Assembly (NCBI GenBank): GCA_023228885.1
Contig: JALOAJ010000002.1
Coordinates: 1-64,000 of the forward strand
Source of the DNA: Bacillota bacterium
GTDB lineage: Bacteria > Bacillota > Clostridia > Monoglobales > Firm-18
Direction of reading: 5' to 3'
Length of the DNA: 64,000 nt
Shown: one piece after another, positions 17,980-27,530 of the stretch
Layout of the letters: each line of letters begins with the position of its first letter
Numbering within the stretch: position 1 is the stretch's first letter
Notes under the pieces: generated by a model
Seen by the model: only the letters and a program-made list of their open reading frames with translations
Databases searched by the model: none
What the model was told of the DNA's origin: nothing
Made by a program: the position numbers and the translations under genes

Positions 17980-19767
17980 TTATTCGTTGCTCACAATTTT
18001 GATTCCAAGCTCCATAAGCTGTTTTCTGTCAACAATATCCGGCGCATTTGTCATAAGCTCAGAAGCGTTTTGCACCTTTGGAAACGCCATAACATCCCTT
18101 ATTGAATTGCTGCCGGTCAAAAGCATCATCAGGCGGTCAAGCCCATATGCCATGCCGCCATGCGGAGGCGTGCCGTATTTAAATGCATCAAGCAAATAAC
18201 CGAATCGTTTATGCGCTTCTTCGTCGGAGAACCCAAGCAACGAAAACATTTTCTTTTGCAGGTTGCTGTCATAAATTCTTATGCTTCCTCCGCCCAACTC
18301 AGTTCCGTTTAAAATAATGTCGTATGCTTTTGCCCGTACTTTAAGCGGGTCAACATCCAACAGTTCAACATCTTCGTCCTTTGGCGATGTAAACGGATGG
18401 TGTTTAGCAACATATTTTTTTTGCTCATCATCATACTCTAAAAGCGGAAAGTCTGTCACCCATAAAAAATTAAATTTACTTTTATCTATCAAATCAAGTC
18501 GGCAGGCAATTTCCAGCCGCAAATTCCCAAGCGCGTCAAACACAATTTCATCTTTATCGGCAACAAAAAGCAAAACATCGCCTACAACGGCGCCTGCCCG
18601 TTGAATAATTGAATTTACATCGTCAGTTGACAAAAACTTTGCTATCGGTGATTTTAGTTCATCCTTTGTAATTATAACCCATGCAAGCCCTTTTGCCCTA
18701 TATGTTTTAACAAAGTCAACAAGCGAATCAAGGTCGCGCCTTGAAAGCTTATCCGCCCCGCCCTTTACATTGATTGCACGCACACTGCCGCCGGATGCCT
18801 CCGCATCTGCAAACACCTTAAAGCCGCAGCCTTTGGCTATGTCGGTCACATTAATAAGCTCCAAACCAAAGCGTGTGTCCGGCTTGTCCGAACCAAAGCG
18901 TTCCATAGCCTCGTCATATGGCAACCGCTCAAACGGCGTTTCGATTTTAACCCCCATTATTTCATGAAATACATCAACTAACATACCCTCATTGACAGCT
19001 ATAACATCATCAATATCAACAAATGACATTTCAATGTCTATCTGGGTAAACTCCGGCTGCCTGTCTGCCCGCAGGTCTTCATCCCTAAAGCATCGCGCTA
19101 TTTGAAAATATCTGTCCATGCCCGCAACCATTAAAAGTTGTTTATACAGTTGAGGCGATTGCGGCAAGGCGTAAAATGCACCGTTGTGCACACGGCTTGG
19201 AACTAAGTAATCGCGCGCGCCCTCGGGAGTGCTTTTGATAAGCATTGGGGTTTCAATTTCTAAAAATCCGTTTTTATCAAAATAATCACGGACAACTTTG
19301 CAAGCTTTGTGCCGAAGAATAATATTTTTTTGCATGTCGGGACGGCGCAAATCAAGGTATCGATATTTAAGCCTAACCTGCTCGTTTGTGTCGCTGTCCT
19401 CCTCAATGTAAAAGGGTGGTGTTTGCGATTTGGAATATATAACAAGGCTGTTTACAACCACCTCAACTTCCCCGGTTGAAATGTTTTTATTTACCGTTTC
19501 GGCATCCCTTAACCGAACAACGCCTTCTATGCCTATCACATATTCGCTTCGTACACCCTCCGCCCTTTCAAATATACCGTCTTTTGCCCGCTCGTTCACA
19601 ACAAGCTGCACCATGCCGGTTCGGTCACGAAGGTCGATAAACAGCACCCCGCCTAAATCACGATTTTTGGCAGCCCAACCCATCAATGTTACGGTGTTTC
19701 CAACATCAGATTTTGTAAGCTCGCCGCAATAATTTGTTCTTTTTAACCCAGCCAGTCCCTTTTGCAT
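17980..19767 (-). CDS. aspS: Aspartyl-tRNA synthetase
   Basis: Class II enzyme that charges tRNA-Asp (possibly also tRNA-Asn). 595 residues from the ATG at 19767. An earlier in-frame TTG (19794) exists, but GGTGG lies 5 nt before this ATG and the resulting start, MQKGLAGLKRTNYCGEL, fits the family. Order: OB-fold anticodon domain (TLMGWAAKNRDLGGVLFIDLRD), motif 2 RCFRDEDLRADRQPEFTQID, the bacterial GAD insertion, motif 3 with GMAYGLDRLMMLL. Co-transcribed with hisS. Confidence 0.97.
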   Translation of the reverse strand: MQKGLAGLKRTNYCGELTKSDVGNTVTLMGWAAKNRDLGGVLFIDLRDRTGMVQLVVNERAKDGIFERAEGVRSEYVIGIEGVVRLRDAETVNKNISTGEVEVVVNSLVIYSKSQTPPFYIEEDSDTNEQVRLKYRYLDLRRPDMQKNIILRHKACKVVRDYFDKNGFLEIETPMLIKSTPEGARDYLVPSRVHNGAFYALPQSPQLYKQLLMVAGMDRYFQIARCFRDEDLRADRQPEFTQIDIEMSFVDIDDVIAVNEGMLVDVFHEIMGVKIETPFERLPYDEAMERFGSDKPDTRFGLELINVTDIAKGCGFKVFADAEASGGSVRAINVKGGADKLSRRDLDSLVDFVKTYRAKGLAWVIITKDELKSPIAKFLSTDDVNSIIQRAGAVVGDVLLFVADKDEIVFDALGNLRLEIACRLDLIDKSKFNFLWVTDFPLLEYDDEQKKYVAKHHPFTSPKDEDVELLDVDPLKVRAKAYDIILNGTELGGGSIRIYDSNLQKKMFSLLGFSDEEAHKRFGYLLDAFKYGTPPHGGMAYGLDRLMMLLTGSNSIRDVMAFPKVQNASELMTNAPDIVDRKQLMELGIKIVSNE

Positions 19768-19840
19768 TTTAACCACCATTCCTGCTATGTGCAATTTTTC
19801 TTAGCAAAAATATGCACTTCAGCATTAATTTTTATTAGAT

Positions 19841-21079
19841 TTACTTCATTTTATCTGACAAGTCTTTTAACTTTACAGCCTTTTCAATTCCTGTTTGCAT
19901 ATCCTTTAAATTGCCTTCTCCTGCTGAAATTTCATCATCCCCGATAACCAAAACAAACTTTGCTCCTATTTTGTCGGCGTATTTCATTTGGGCTTTTAAA
20001 CTTCTGCCCATTAAATCGCTTTGCGCATTTATGCCGTCACTTCTTAGCTGCTGTATAAGCTCAAATGCTTTGTTGTTTGCGCCTTCTCCTATCGGTGCAA
20101 TATATATCGTTACGGCATCCGCCATCTTCGGAAATAAATTATTTTCGTTTAGCACAATAATCAAGCGTTCCAGCCCAAGCCCAAAGCCAACTCCGGGCGT
20201 AGGCGGACCTCCTACCTGTTCCACAAGGCTATTATACCTTCCACCGCCGCATATTACAACACCATTGTATTTAATTTCAAAAACAGTAGTGGTATAATAA
20301 TCAAGACCGCGAACAATGGTAGGGTCTATCCCGAATTTAACATTTGCAAGCCCAAGAAAGCGCTGCACATCGTTAAAGTGCGATTTGCAACTATCGCATT
20401 GCTCGTCAATTAACATCGGCGCGCCTTCGCCTATTTTCTTGCAAGTTTTATTTTTGCAATCTATAATTCGCATTGGATTTTTTTCAAGCCGCGTCAAGCA
20501 AGTTTGGCAAAGCTTGTCTTTATATTGCTCAAAATATTCAATCAACTTTTTATTATAATCGGGGCGGCATTCTCCGCAGCCCACGCTGTTTATATAAAGC
20601 TCTGCATCTTTTAAACCAAGCTTTTGCATAAACTGTGTTGCAAGCGCAATAACCTCTGCATCCGATTGAGGCAGTTTTGTGCCAAAAAGCTCTATACCAA
20701 ACTGGTTAAACTCCCGCAACCGCCCGGCTTGCGGTTTTTCATAGCGATAGCACGACATTATATAATAAAGCTTTGACGGTGCGGCGGCGGCGTATAAATT
20801 ATTTTCAATATATGCCCTGACAACGCCCGAAGTGCCTTCGGGGCGTAGCGTTATGCTTCTGCCGCCTTTGTCGATAAAAGTGTACATTTCTTTTTGCACA
20901 ATGTCGGTAGTATCGCCCACGCCGCGCTCAAAAAGCTCGGTGTGCTCAAACACCGGAACACGAATTTGACCATATCCAAATAGTGCGCATACATCGTGTA
21001 TTATGTTTTCAACATAGCGCCATTTATAAACTTCGTCCGGTAAAATATCTTTAGTGCCTCTGGGCGCTTTTGTCAACAT
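19841..21079 (-). CDS. hisS: Histidyl-tRNA synthetase
   Basis: 412-residue class II synthetase charging tRNA-His. Starts APRGTKDILPDE; motif 2 CYRYEKPQAGRLREFNQFG; His-specific motifs VRGLDYYTTTVFE and GGGRYNSLVEQVGG; motif 3 GVGFGLGLERLI; C-terminal anticodon-binding domain. Its ribosome binding site (GGAGGTTGA) lies in the last codons of the FAH-family gene, so the two are coupled. hisS-aspS adjacency is standard in Firmicutes. Confidence 0.98.
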   Translation of the reverse strand: MLTKAPRGTKDILPDEVYKWRYVENIIHDVCALFGYGQIRVPVFEHTELFERGVGDTTDIVQKEMYTFIDKGGRSITLRPEGTSGVVRAYIENNLYAAAAPSKLYYIMSCYRYEKPQAGRLREFNQFGIELFGTKLPQSDAEVIALATQFMQKLGLKDAELYINSVGCGECRPDYNKKLIEYFEQYKDKLCQTCLTRLEKNPMRIIDCKNKTCKKIGEGAPMLIDEQCDSCKSHFNDVQRFLGLANVKFGIDPTIVRGLDYYTTTVFEIKYNGVVICGGGRYNSLVEQVGGPPTPGVGFGLGLERLIIVLNENNLFPKMADAVTIYIAPIGEGANNKAFELIQQLRSDGINAQSDLMGRSLKAQMKYADKIGAKFVLVIGDDEISAGEGNLKDMQTGIEKAVKLKDLSDKMK

Positions 21080-21083
21080 ATAA

Positions 21084-21842
21084 TCAACCTCCTGTGAAGT
21101 AATTTGTAAGCGTGCCTACATTTTCAATAATAACATCAACTTTGTCGCCTTCTTTAAGCTCCCCGCAACCTGCGGGCGTTCCGGTTGCTATAACATCGCC
21201 CGGCAAAAGGGTCATAATATTCGATATTTCTTCCACAAGAAAATCAATATCCCATATTAAATGCTTTGTATTGGAACTTTGCCGAACCTTACCGTTTACA
21301 AGCAATTCAATATCTAAATTATTAGGCTGTACGCCGCAAGCTATAGACGGACCGAGCGGAGCAAATGTGTCATATGATTTTGACCGTGTCCATTGACCGT
21401 CTGCCTTTTGAATGTTACGTGCGGTAACATCGTTAAAGCAAGAATATCCCAATATATAATCGTCTGCAGTATTTTTTTTAATCGACTTTGCCTTTTTGCC
21501 TATAATAATCGCAAGCTCTGCCTCAAAATCTACCCTGTCCACCCCTTTGGGGCGTAAAATTTCTTCGTTGTGCGCTATAATTGCAGTGTTCGGCTTGATA
21601 AAGAGTTTTGGGAAAGCATCTGCAAACTCGTTCATTTCAAGTTGGTGTTCTCGATAGTTCAACCCGACACACACTATCTTGGAGGGTTTGCATGGCGGCA
21701 AAATTTTAATTTCTTCTATATTGTACTTTGTGCCGGAAACTGTGTATTCTCCAAAGATATCGCCGTCAATAACCGAAACGATATTACAATCCGCCGCACC
21801 GTAAAATTTTTTACCGTTATGTAAAAACCTTATAATTTTCAA
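21084..21842 (-). CDS. Fumarylacetoacetate hydrolase (FAH) family protein
   Basis: 252-residue metal-dependent hydrolase/decarboxylase. Metal-binding and substrate motifs: VGLNYREHQLEM, DFEAELAIIIGK, GYSCFNDVTARNIQ, the WTRSKSYDTFAPLGP loop and ATGTPAGCG. These acylpyruvate-hydrolase-like enzymes act on 2-keto acids such as oxaloacetate or acylpyruvates; the substrate here is unknown. The start is TTG at 21842, which overlaps the engB stop as TTGA and has AGGGGGA 8 nt upstream; longer in-frame readings lack such a site. No catabolic genes are nearby. Confidence 0.88.
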   Translation of the reverse strand: MKIIRFLHNGKKFYGAADCNIVSVIDGDIFGEYTVSGTKYNIEEIKILPPCKPSKIVCVGLNYREHQLEMNEFADAFPKLFIKPNTAIIAHNEEILRPKGVDRVDFEAELAIIIGKKAKSIKKNTADDYILGYSCFNDVTARNIQKADGQWTRSKSYDTFAPLGPSIACGVQPNNLDIELLVNGKVRQSSNTKHLIWDIDFLVEEISNIMTLLPGDVIATGTPAGCGELKEGDKVDVIIENVGTLTNYFTGG

Positions 21843-22426
21843 AATAATCCCCCTTTTGCGGCAGATAATATTACTCTCCACACTTCGTCAACCCCTTCGC
21901 CGGTTACGGCAGAAAAGGGGATTACTGTATTTACCTCAAGCGTGTCTTTGATAAGTTCTACCGCCTTTGGTATTTGCATTTTTTTTAATTTATCTTTTTT
22001 TGTGGCTATTACAGTCGGTTCAAAACCGCTGCCCTTAACCCATTCCATCATTACAACATCATCAGGCGAAGGTTTGTGGCGGATATCAACAAGCAAAATA
22101 ACCGAAACAAGCTTTTCCCTTGTTGAGAGGTAACATTCAATCATCTTACCCCATTTTTCCTTTTCAACTTTCGACACTCTGGCAAAACCATAGCCGGGCA
22201 AATCAACCAGGTTAATTTTTGAATTTACCTCATAAAAATTAATAGTTGCCGTTTTACCGGGGGTTGAGCTTATTCTTGCAAGCGCTTTTCTTCCCGTCAA
22301 CTTATTTATTAAAGAGGATTTTCCCACATTTGACCTGCCCGCAAACGCAACATCGTAAAGGTTGTTTTGCGGGTACTGGCTTGGCTGAGCGGCTGATATT
22401 AAAATGCGTGCATCATTTATTTTCAT
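21839..22426 (-). CDS. engB: Ribosome biogenesis GTPase EngB (YsxC/YihA)
   Basis: 195-residue GTPase needed for large ribosomal subunit assembly. P-loop GRSNVGKSSLI, switch II DLPGYGFA, the NKxD-type motif as TKKDKLKK, and GKTATINFYEV are visible. It overlaps the end of lon as ATGA, and the lon-engB order is conserved in Firmicutes. Confidence 0.97.
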   Translation of the reverse strand: MKINDARILISAAQPSQYPQNNLYDVAFAGRSNVGKSSLINKLTGRKALARISSTPGKTATINFYEVNSKINLVDLPGYGFARVSKVEKEKWGKMIECYLSTREKLVSVILLVDIRHKPSPDDVVMMEWVKGSGFEPTVIATKKDKLKKMQIPKAVELIKDTLEVNTVIPFSAVTGEGVDEVWRVILSAAKGGLF

Positions 22427-24837
22427 TGGCTTACACCTGTTTTATCGGCAAAGCTTTTTAAATGACCGTCCGTAATGGAAAGCTGCGGCTCGTCCATTTT
22501 TTGCGCAAGCGATGTTTCAATAACCGCATTCATGGAATCCGCCTTTATAAATTTAATTTTTTGTGCAACCGCATCCGGGATATCTTTTAAATCCTTTTCG
22601 TTTTCAAGCGGTATTATAATACTTGTTATGCCCGCCCTAAAGGCGGCAAGCACCTTTTCCTTTATTCCGCCAACCGGAAGTATTCTTCCTCTAAGTGTGA
22701 TTTCACCCGTCATTGCAACATCTTTTTTAACCGCGTACCCGGTAAGCGCGGAAATGAGCGAAATTGCAATGGTTATCCCCGCCGACGGACCATCTTTCGG
22801 CGTTGCGCCGTCCGGCACATGAATGTGTATATCGTTGTTCTTATAAAAATCCTTTTCTATTCCTAACAAATCAGCAACGGAACGAATGTAGCTTATCGCG
22901 GCTTGCGCCGATTCCTTCATTACATCGCCCAACTGCCCGGTAAGCACAACATCTCCTTTACCGTGCATAACATTCGTCTCAATTTGTAAAGTGTCGCCGC
23001 CAAACTGTGTCCATGCAAGCCCTGTTGCAACCCCCACTTCGTCCTTTTCTTTTATTTCGTCGTAATTATATTTCCTGTTACCCAAAAAGAGTTCTATATT
23101 GGCAGAGTTTATTGTGATGCTCTTTATATCGTCCTCAATGATTTTTCGTGCCGATTTTCGGCAAATCGTTGCAATTTGCCGTTCCAGCTCCCGCACTCCC
23201 GCCTCTTTGGTATAAAAGTTGATGATATCGTCAACCGCCTCTTGCCTAATTCTCAGCTTTGCGGCGGTGATGCCATGCGCCCGCCTTTGTTTGGGAATTA
23301 AATATCGCACAGCAATCTCAATTTTCTCCTGCACGGTATAGCTTGAAAGGTTTATAACCTCCATTCTGTCAAACAACGGCCGTGGTATGCCCTCAACGCT
23401 GTTCGCAGTCATTATAAACATTATATCGGATAAATCAAAAGGCACCTCGATGTAATGGTCGGTAAACGCATAGTTTTGCTCTGAATCGAGCACCTCAAGC
23501 ATGGCGGATGCAGGGTCACCCCTAAATTCGCTGCCCATTTTGTCTATTTCGTCAAGCAATATCATGGCATTTTTACTTTTTGCCTGCCGGACGGCATTAA
23601 TAATGCGCCCCGGCATTGCGCCGATATAAGTTTTTCTGTGCCCCCTTATATCCGCTTCATCTCGAACCCCGCCAAGCGACATTCGCGCATATTTTCGTTT
23701 AAGCGCCTTTGCAATACTTTTTGCAATAGATGTTTTACCTACGCCCGGCGGGCCGATAAGGCAAAGTATCGGACCCTTAACATCCTTTGCAAGCTGTCTT
23801 ACCGCTAAAAATTCCAATATACGCTCTTTAACATCATCCAACCCAAAATGGTCGCGGTCTAATATACTTTTTGCTTGAATTAGATTTTGGTTCTCTTTTG
23901 TTCTTGTGTTCCATGGCAGCGATAACACAGTATCCAAATATGTTTTCAAAACAGCGCTATCCGGCATATTTGGCGACAAAGTCAAAAGCCTTTCGGCATC
24001 GGAAATAAGCTTTTCCTTTGTTTCTGCCGGCATTTCCGCTTTGGCTATCTTTAGCTTATATTCCTTTACCTCATCGCCTATTCCGCCCTTATCGCCCAAT
24101 TCCTTTTGAATAACCTTAACCTGTTCTCGAAGATAGTATTCGCGCTGGCTTTTGCTGATTTGCGTTTTAACTTTATCCGAAATGTCCCTGCGCAGGCGGG
24201 CAATTTCCATTTCTTTTTGCATCAACACAATCAGCTTGCCTACCCGTCTTTCAACATTTGTTTCTTGAAGTATTTGCATTTTATCTTCAAGGTCAACAAA
24301 AATGTTCGATGCGATTAAATCGGCAATTTCGCCGGGGTTTTTAATATTCATCATAGAAACGATAAACTCTTGCGGCGTTTGCGATACAATGTTCAAATAT
24401 TCATCAAAAATATCTTTCACGGTGCGGGTCATCGCCTCAAGCTCAGGAGTCATTTTAGGAGATGTGTTCGGGTGTTTGCGTATCTCGCCCATTGCAAGCT
24501 TTTCGTTTTCGTCAATGCTCAGTAATTTCCCGCGGGAAATACCCTCAACAAGCACACGAATATTCCCGCCTGGCAGCTTTAAAAGCTGCTTAACTTTTGA
24601 AATTGTGCCAAAAGAATATAGATTTTCAATTTTTGGGTCGTCAATTTCATCATCTGTTTGCGAAACCAAAAAAATTTGCTGGTCGCCAATCATTGAATGC
24701 TCAAGCGCCGCTATTGACTTTTTTCTGCCGACATCCAAGTGCAGCACAACATATGGAAATATGCAAAGCCCGCGAAGCGGCAAAACCGGCAGCCTTACCT
24801 TTTGCGCCTTTGCATCTGTTCTTTTTATATTATCCAA
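22423..24837 (-). CDS. lon: ATP-dependent protease Lon
   Basis: 804-residue cytoplasmic AAA+ serine protease. N-terminal substrate-binding domain (LPVLPLRGLCIFPYVVLHLD), Walker A GPPGVGKTS, Walker B ILLDEIDK, then the protease domain with the Ser in DGPSAGIT and the Lys in GGIKEKVLAA. Start is TTG at 24837 behind GAGGTGAG; the next in-frame start would remove conserved N-terminal sequence. Promoter just upstream at 24875-24883. Confidence 0.98.
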   Translation of the reverse strand: MDNIKRTDAKAQKVRLPVLPLRGLCIFPYVVLHLDVGRKKSIAALEHSMIGDQQIFLVSQTDDEIDDPKIENLYSFGTISKVKQLLKLPGGNIRVLVEGISRGKLLSIDENEKLAMGEIRKHPNTSPKMTPELEAMTRTVKDIFDEYLNIVSQTPQEFIVSMMNIKNPGEIADLIASNIFVDLEDKMQILQETNVERRVGKLIVLMQKEMEIARLRRDISDKVKTQISKSQREYYLREQVKVIQKELGDKGGIGDEVKEYKLKIAKAEMPAETKEKLISDAERLLTLSPNMPDSAVLKTYLDTVLSLPWNTRTKENQNLIQAKSILDRDHFGLDDVKERILEFLAVRQLAKDVKGPILCLIGPPGVGKTSIAKSIAKALKRKYARMSLGGVRDEADIRGHRKTYIGAMPGRIINAVRQAKSKNAMILLDEIDKMGSEFRGDPASAMLEVLDSEQNYAFTDHYIEVPFDLSDIMFIMTANSVEGIPRPLFDRMEVINLSSYTVQEKIEIAVRYLIPKQRRAHGITAAKLRIRQEAVDDIINFYTKEAGVRELERQIATICRKSARKIIEDDIKSITINSANIELFLGNRKYNYDEIKEKDEVGVATGLAWTQFGGDTLQIETNVMHGKGDVVLTGQLGDVMKESAQAAISYIRSVADLLGIEKDFYKNNDIHIHVPDGATPKDGPSAGITIAISLISALTGYAVKKDVAMTGEITLRGRILPVGGIKEKVLAAFRAGITSIIIPLENEKDLKDIPDAVAQKIKFIKADSMNAVIETSLAQKMDEPQLSITDGHLKSFADKTGVSQ

Positions 24838-24874
24838 AAAATACTCACCTCAAAGTAAAATATAAATACAATCC

Positions 24875-24883
24875 ATTATAGCA
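24875..24883 (-). promoter_or_regulatory. Extended -10 promoter of lon
   Basis: Minus strand TGCTATAAT about 40 nt before the lon TTG. No good -35 at 16-18 nt. Same extended -10 form as before HPr and the 108-residue lipoprotein. Confidence 0.55.
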
Positions 24884-25002
24884 CGACATAGATTTAAAGC
24901 ATCAGACTACATCATTTATATATTATAACTTTTTTTAAAGACGATTTCAACCTTTTTCTAAAAAAGCAGGCTTTAAGTGTAATATTTTACGCATAAATTC
25001 AT

Positions 25003-26697
25003 CTAAATTGTTGTATCTTTGCTTTTAAAAATGCCGGTTGCAGCAATAATTTTTTGATTGCCAAGCGACTGCTCGTCCAATTGTTTGTTTTGTTTTTTTA
25101 TTCCGAATGTTTCGTCAAACACATCATAAATATTTTCAACGCAAACCACATCTATTTGCAAATCGGAAAACATTCGCCGATAGTTATCCCTCGGAATCAA
25201 AACCTTTTTTATATTTGCGTTTTGCGCCGCCTCAACCTTTTCTACAATGCCGCCGACAGGACGCACCGTCCCCTGTAATGAAATTTCACCCGTCATTGCA
25301 AGTTCTATATCAATTGGAATGTTTTTAATTGCAGAGTAAACGGCGCATACAACCGCAATTCCCGCGGAAGGTCCGTCAACCGTTGCGCTGCCGGGAAAGT
25401 TTATGTGAATGTCATATTTTGAAAAGTCTATGTTGTAAAAAGTTTTCAAAACGGTGAGCATATTTTCAATCGAGCTTTTTGCGCTGCTTTTTCTTGACAG
25501 CTTTTGCGCCCCTGAAGGTGAAAGCTCCTCGTTTTCTATTATGCCGGTAATGCAAAGTTTGCCGCTGCCCGGCATGGCGTTTACCTCAATATCCATCAAC
25601 ATCCCGTATGAACCGCCGTAAACTGCAAGCCCGTTTACAAAGCCAACCGCACAGCCCTTTTGCACCTTTTTTTCGGGTTTTGGGTTGCACCTGCTAAATT
25701 CAACTACCCATTCTATGTCGGGTATTTCTATTGTATTTCTGTTTTCAAATATTGCAACGCTGCTTGCTATTTGAACAATGTTTACTGCTTCCCTGCCGTT
25801 TTGAGCATATCGTTCAATTAGTTCTGCAGCGCCGTCAGTCAATACAACATTTCCTTTTACTGCCGCATTTTTTGCTATTTTTGATATTTCGCTGTTTGTA
25901 AGCGGTTTAAAAAATATTTCAACGCAACGCGACCGCAGCGCCGCAGGCAACTCCTCCGGCATTCTTGTTGTAGCCCCTACCAATCGGAAATCGGCAGGCA
26001 ATCCCTTTTGAAACATCTCATGTATATGAGCCGGTATGTTACCGTCTGACGAGCTGTAATATGCACTTTCCAAAAACACGTTTCTATCTTCCAGCACCTT
26101 TAAAAGCTTGTTCATTTGGATGGGGTGCAGTTCGCCTATTTCATCTATAAAAAGCATTCCTCCATGCGCCTTTGTCACAGCCCCCGGTTTTGGCTGGGGA
26201 ATCCCGGCATTTCCGTAAGAACCCGCACCTTGATATATAGGGTCATGTACCGTGCCGATAAGCGGGTCTGCAATTCCCCTGTCGTCAAAGCGAAGGGTGG
26301 CGGCATCTATTTCGACATACTTTGCCATGTTAGAAAACGGAGAAAGCGGGTGTTTTTTTGCCTCATCAAGCACAACACGCGCTGCCGCCGTTTTGCCGAT
26401 TCCCGGCGGACCGTATATAATAACATGTTGGGGGTTAGGACTGCAAATTGCCGCCCTAAGCGCCTTTAAGCCTTGCGCTTGACCAACAATTTCATTTAAA
26501 CTTGTTGGTCTTGTGACCTCGGACAGCGGCTTGGTCAGTTTAATTTGCCTAAGATTACGCAGTTTTAACAATTCTTTTTTTGATTCATATTCAATTGACC
26601 TTTTTGAGTCTGTTTTGGTTTTCACCATGCCGAAAAAATAAAACAGCATTATAACGGATAACACAAATTGCACTACAAACAAAATTGCAATAAACAT
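25003..26697 (-). CDS. lonB: ATP-dependent protease LonB (membrane-anchored Lon paralogue)
   Basis: 564-residue AAA+ protease with an N-terminal membrane helix (about residues 2-24), Walker A YGPPGIGKTAA, Walker B MLFIDEIGEL and a Lon-type protease domain (Ser in DGPSAGIAV, Lys in GGIVEKVEAA). In Bacillus LonB is made in the forespore under sigma F and sits beside lonA, as here. ATG with GGGAGGG upstream. There is no strong terminator before lon, only the lon promoter in the 165-nt gap. Confidence 0.95.
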   Translation of the reverse strand: MFIAILFVVQFVLSVIMLFYFFGMVKTKTDSKRSIEYESKKELLKLRNLRQIKLTKPLSEVTRPTSLNEIVGQAQGLKALRAAICSPNPQHVIIYGPPGIGKTAAARVVLDEAKKHPLSPFSNMAKYVEIDAATLRFDDRGIADPLIGTVHDPIYQGAGSYGNAGIPQPKPGAVTKAHGGMLFIDEIGELHPIQMNKLLKVLEDRNVFLESAYYSSSDGNIPAHIHEMFQKGLPADFRLVGATTRMPEELPAALRSRCVEIFFKPLTNSEISKIAKNAAVKGNVVLTDGAAELIERYAQNGREAVNIVQIASSVAIFENRNTIEIPDIEWVVEFSRCNPKPEKKVQKGCAVGFVNGLAVYGGSYGMLMDIEVNAMPGSGKLCITGIIENEELSPSGAQKLSRKSSAKSSIENMLTVLKTFYNIDFSKYDIHINFPGSATVDGPSAGIAVVCAVYSAIKNIPIDIELAMTGEISLQGTVRPVGGIVEKVEAAQNANIKKVLIPRDNYRRMFSDLQIDVVCVENIYDVFDETFGIKKQNKQLDEQSLGNQKIIAATGIFKSKDTTI

Positions 26698-26814
26698 GAA
26701 AGAATAATCCCTCCCAATTAATTTTTTACTCGCCTTTTGATATTATTTCTTTATTTGGGAATAAAATTCCGTCATATGTAAAAAATATTTAAAGAACTGG
26801 GGGATGGATTGTAA

Positions 26815-27465
26815 ATGAATGCAAAAAAGTTTATATTTATTTTTATTATAGTTACATTAATTTTTTCCGGTGCTGTGTGGAGGCTGTCCTCTGCCCCAAC
26901 TCTTTCAAAGGTGGGGTCAAGGGGCGAGGAGGTTCGCCAAATTCAAATCAGGTTAAGAAATTGGGGGTATAACATTTCAGCAATTGACGGCATTTATGGC
27001 CCTAATACCAAAAATGCAGTAACCCAATTTCAAAAGAACAACGGTTTGAAGGTTGATGGAATTGCCGGGGCGCAAACCTTGGGTGCAATGGGCATTCAGT
27101 CATCAAATAATTACGAAAATAACATCCAGCTTTTAGCAAGGATAATAAGTGCGGAATCAAGGGGAGAGCCTTATTCCGGTCAAGTTGCGGTTGGCGCTGT
27201 GGTATTGAACCGAGTTCGTCACCCGTCATTCCCAAACACAATTTCAGGTGTTATATATCAACCGGGGGCGTTTACCGCAATAAACGATGGGCAATTCAAC
27301 GCTTCTATATCCGTCACATCCTATAACGCCGCACGTGATGCAATGAACGGATGGGACCCATCATACGGAGCAATTTATTATTATAACCCTGCAAAGACAA
27401 CCAATAAGTGGATATATTCCAGACCGGTCGTAACACGAATAGGAACACATGTATTTGCAAAATAA
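26815..27465 (+). CDS. sleB: Spore cortex-lytic enzyme, SleB-like
   Basis: 216-residue cell-wall hydrolase. Signal/anchor segment at residues 5-23, a peptidoglycan-binding type 1 domain (about 33-85, with VRQIQIRLRNWGY and NAVTQFQKNNGLKVDG) and a C-terminal Hydrolase_2 (CwlJ/SleB) domain with AEARGE-like SAESRGEPYSGQVAVGA. SleB breaks spore cortex peptidoglycan during germination. It is a single gene read opposite to its neighbours, as expected for late forespore expression, with GGGGGATGG before the ATG. A vegetative SleB-domain hydrolase cannot be ruled out. Confidence 0.92.
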   Translation: MNAKKFIFIFIIVTLIFSGAVWRLSSAPTLSKVGSRGEEVRQIQIRLRNWGYNISAIDGIYGPNTKNAVTQFQKNNGLKVDGIAGAQTLGAMGIQSSNNYENNIQLLARIISAESRGEPYSGQVAVGAVVLNRVRHPSFPNTISGVIYQPGAFTAINDGQFNASISVTSYNAARDAMNGWDPSYGAIYYYNPAKTTNKWIYSRPVVTRIGTHVFAK

Positions 27466-27515
27466 AAACAAAGGGGCTGACAAATGTTTTGTCTGCCCCT
27501 TTGATATGTTTTTTG
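27461..27515. terminator. Bidirectional terminator between sleB and eno
   Basis: AAAGGGGC (27470-27477) pairs with GCCCCTTT (27495-27502), with an inner GACAAA/TTTGTC stem. GTTTTTTG follows on the plus side and TGTTTTTATT on the minus side, so it can stop both converging genes. Confidence 0.85.
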
Positions 27516-27530
27516 TAAAATATATACCGC

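Noticed and set aside
19768..19840. T-box leader before aspS
   Set aside because: The gap is short, there is no T-box sequence and no terminator stem; aspS is read from the hisS transcript.
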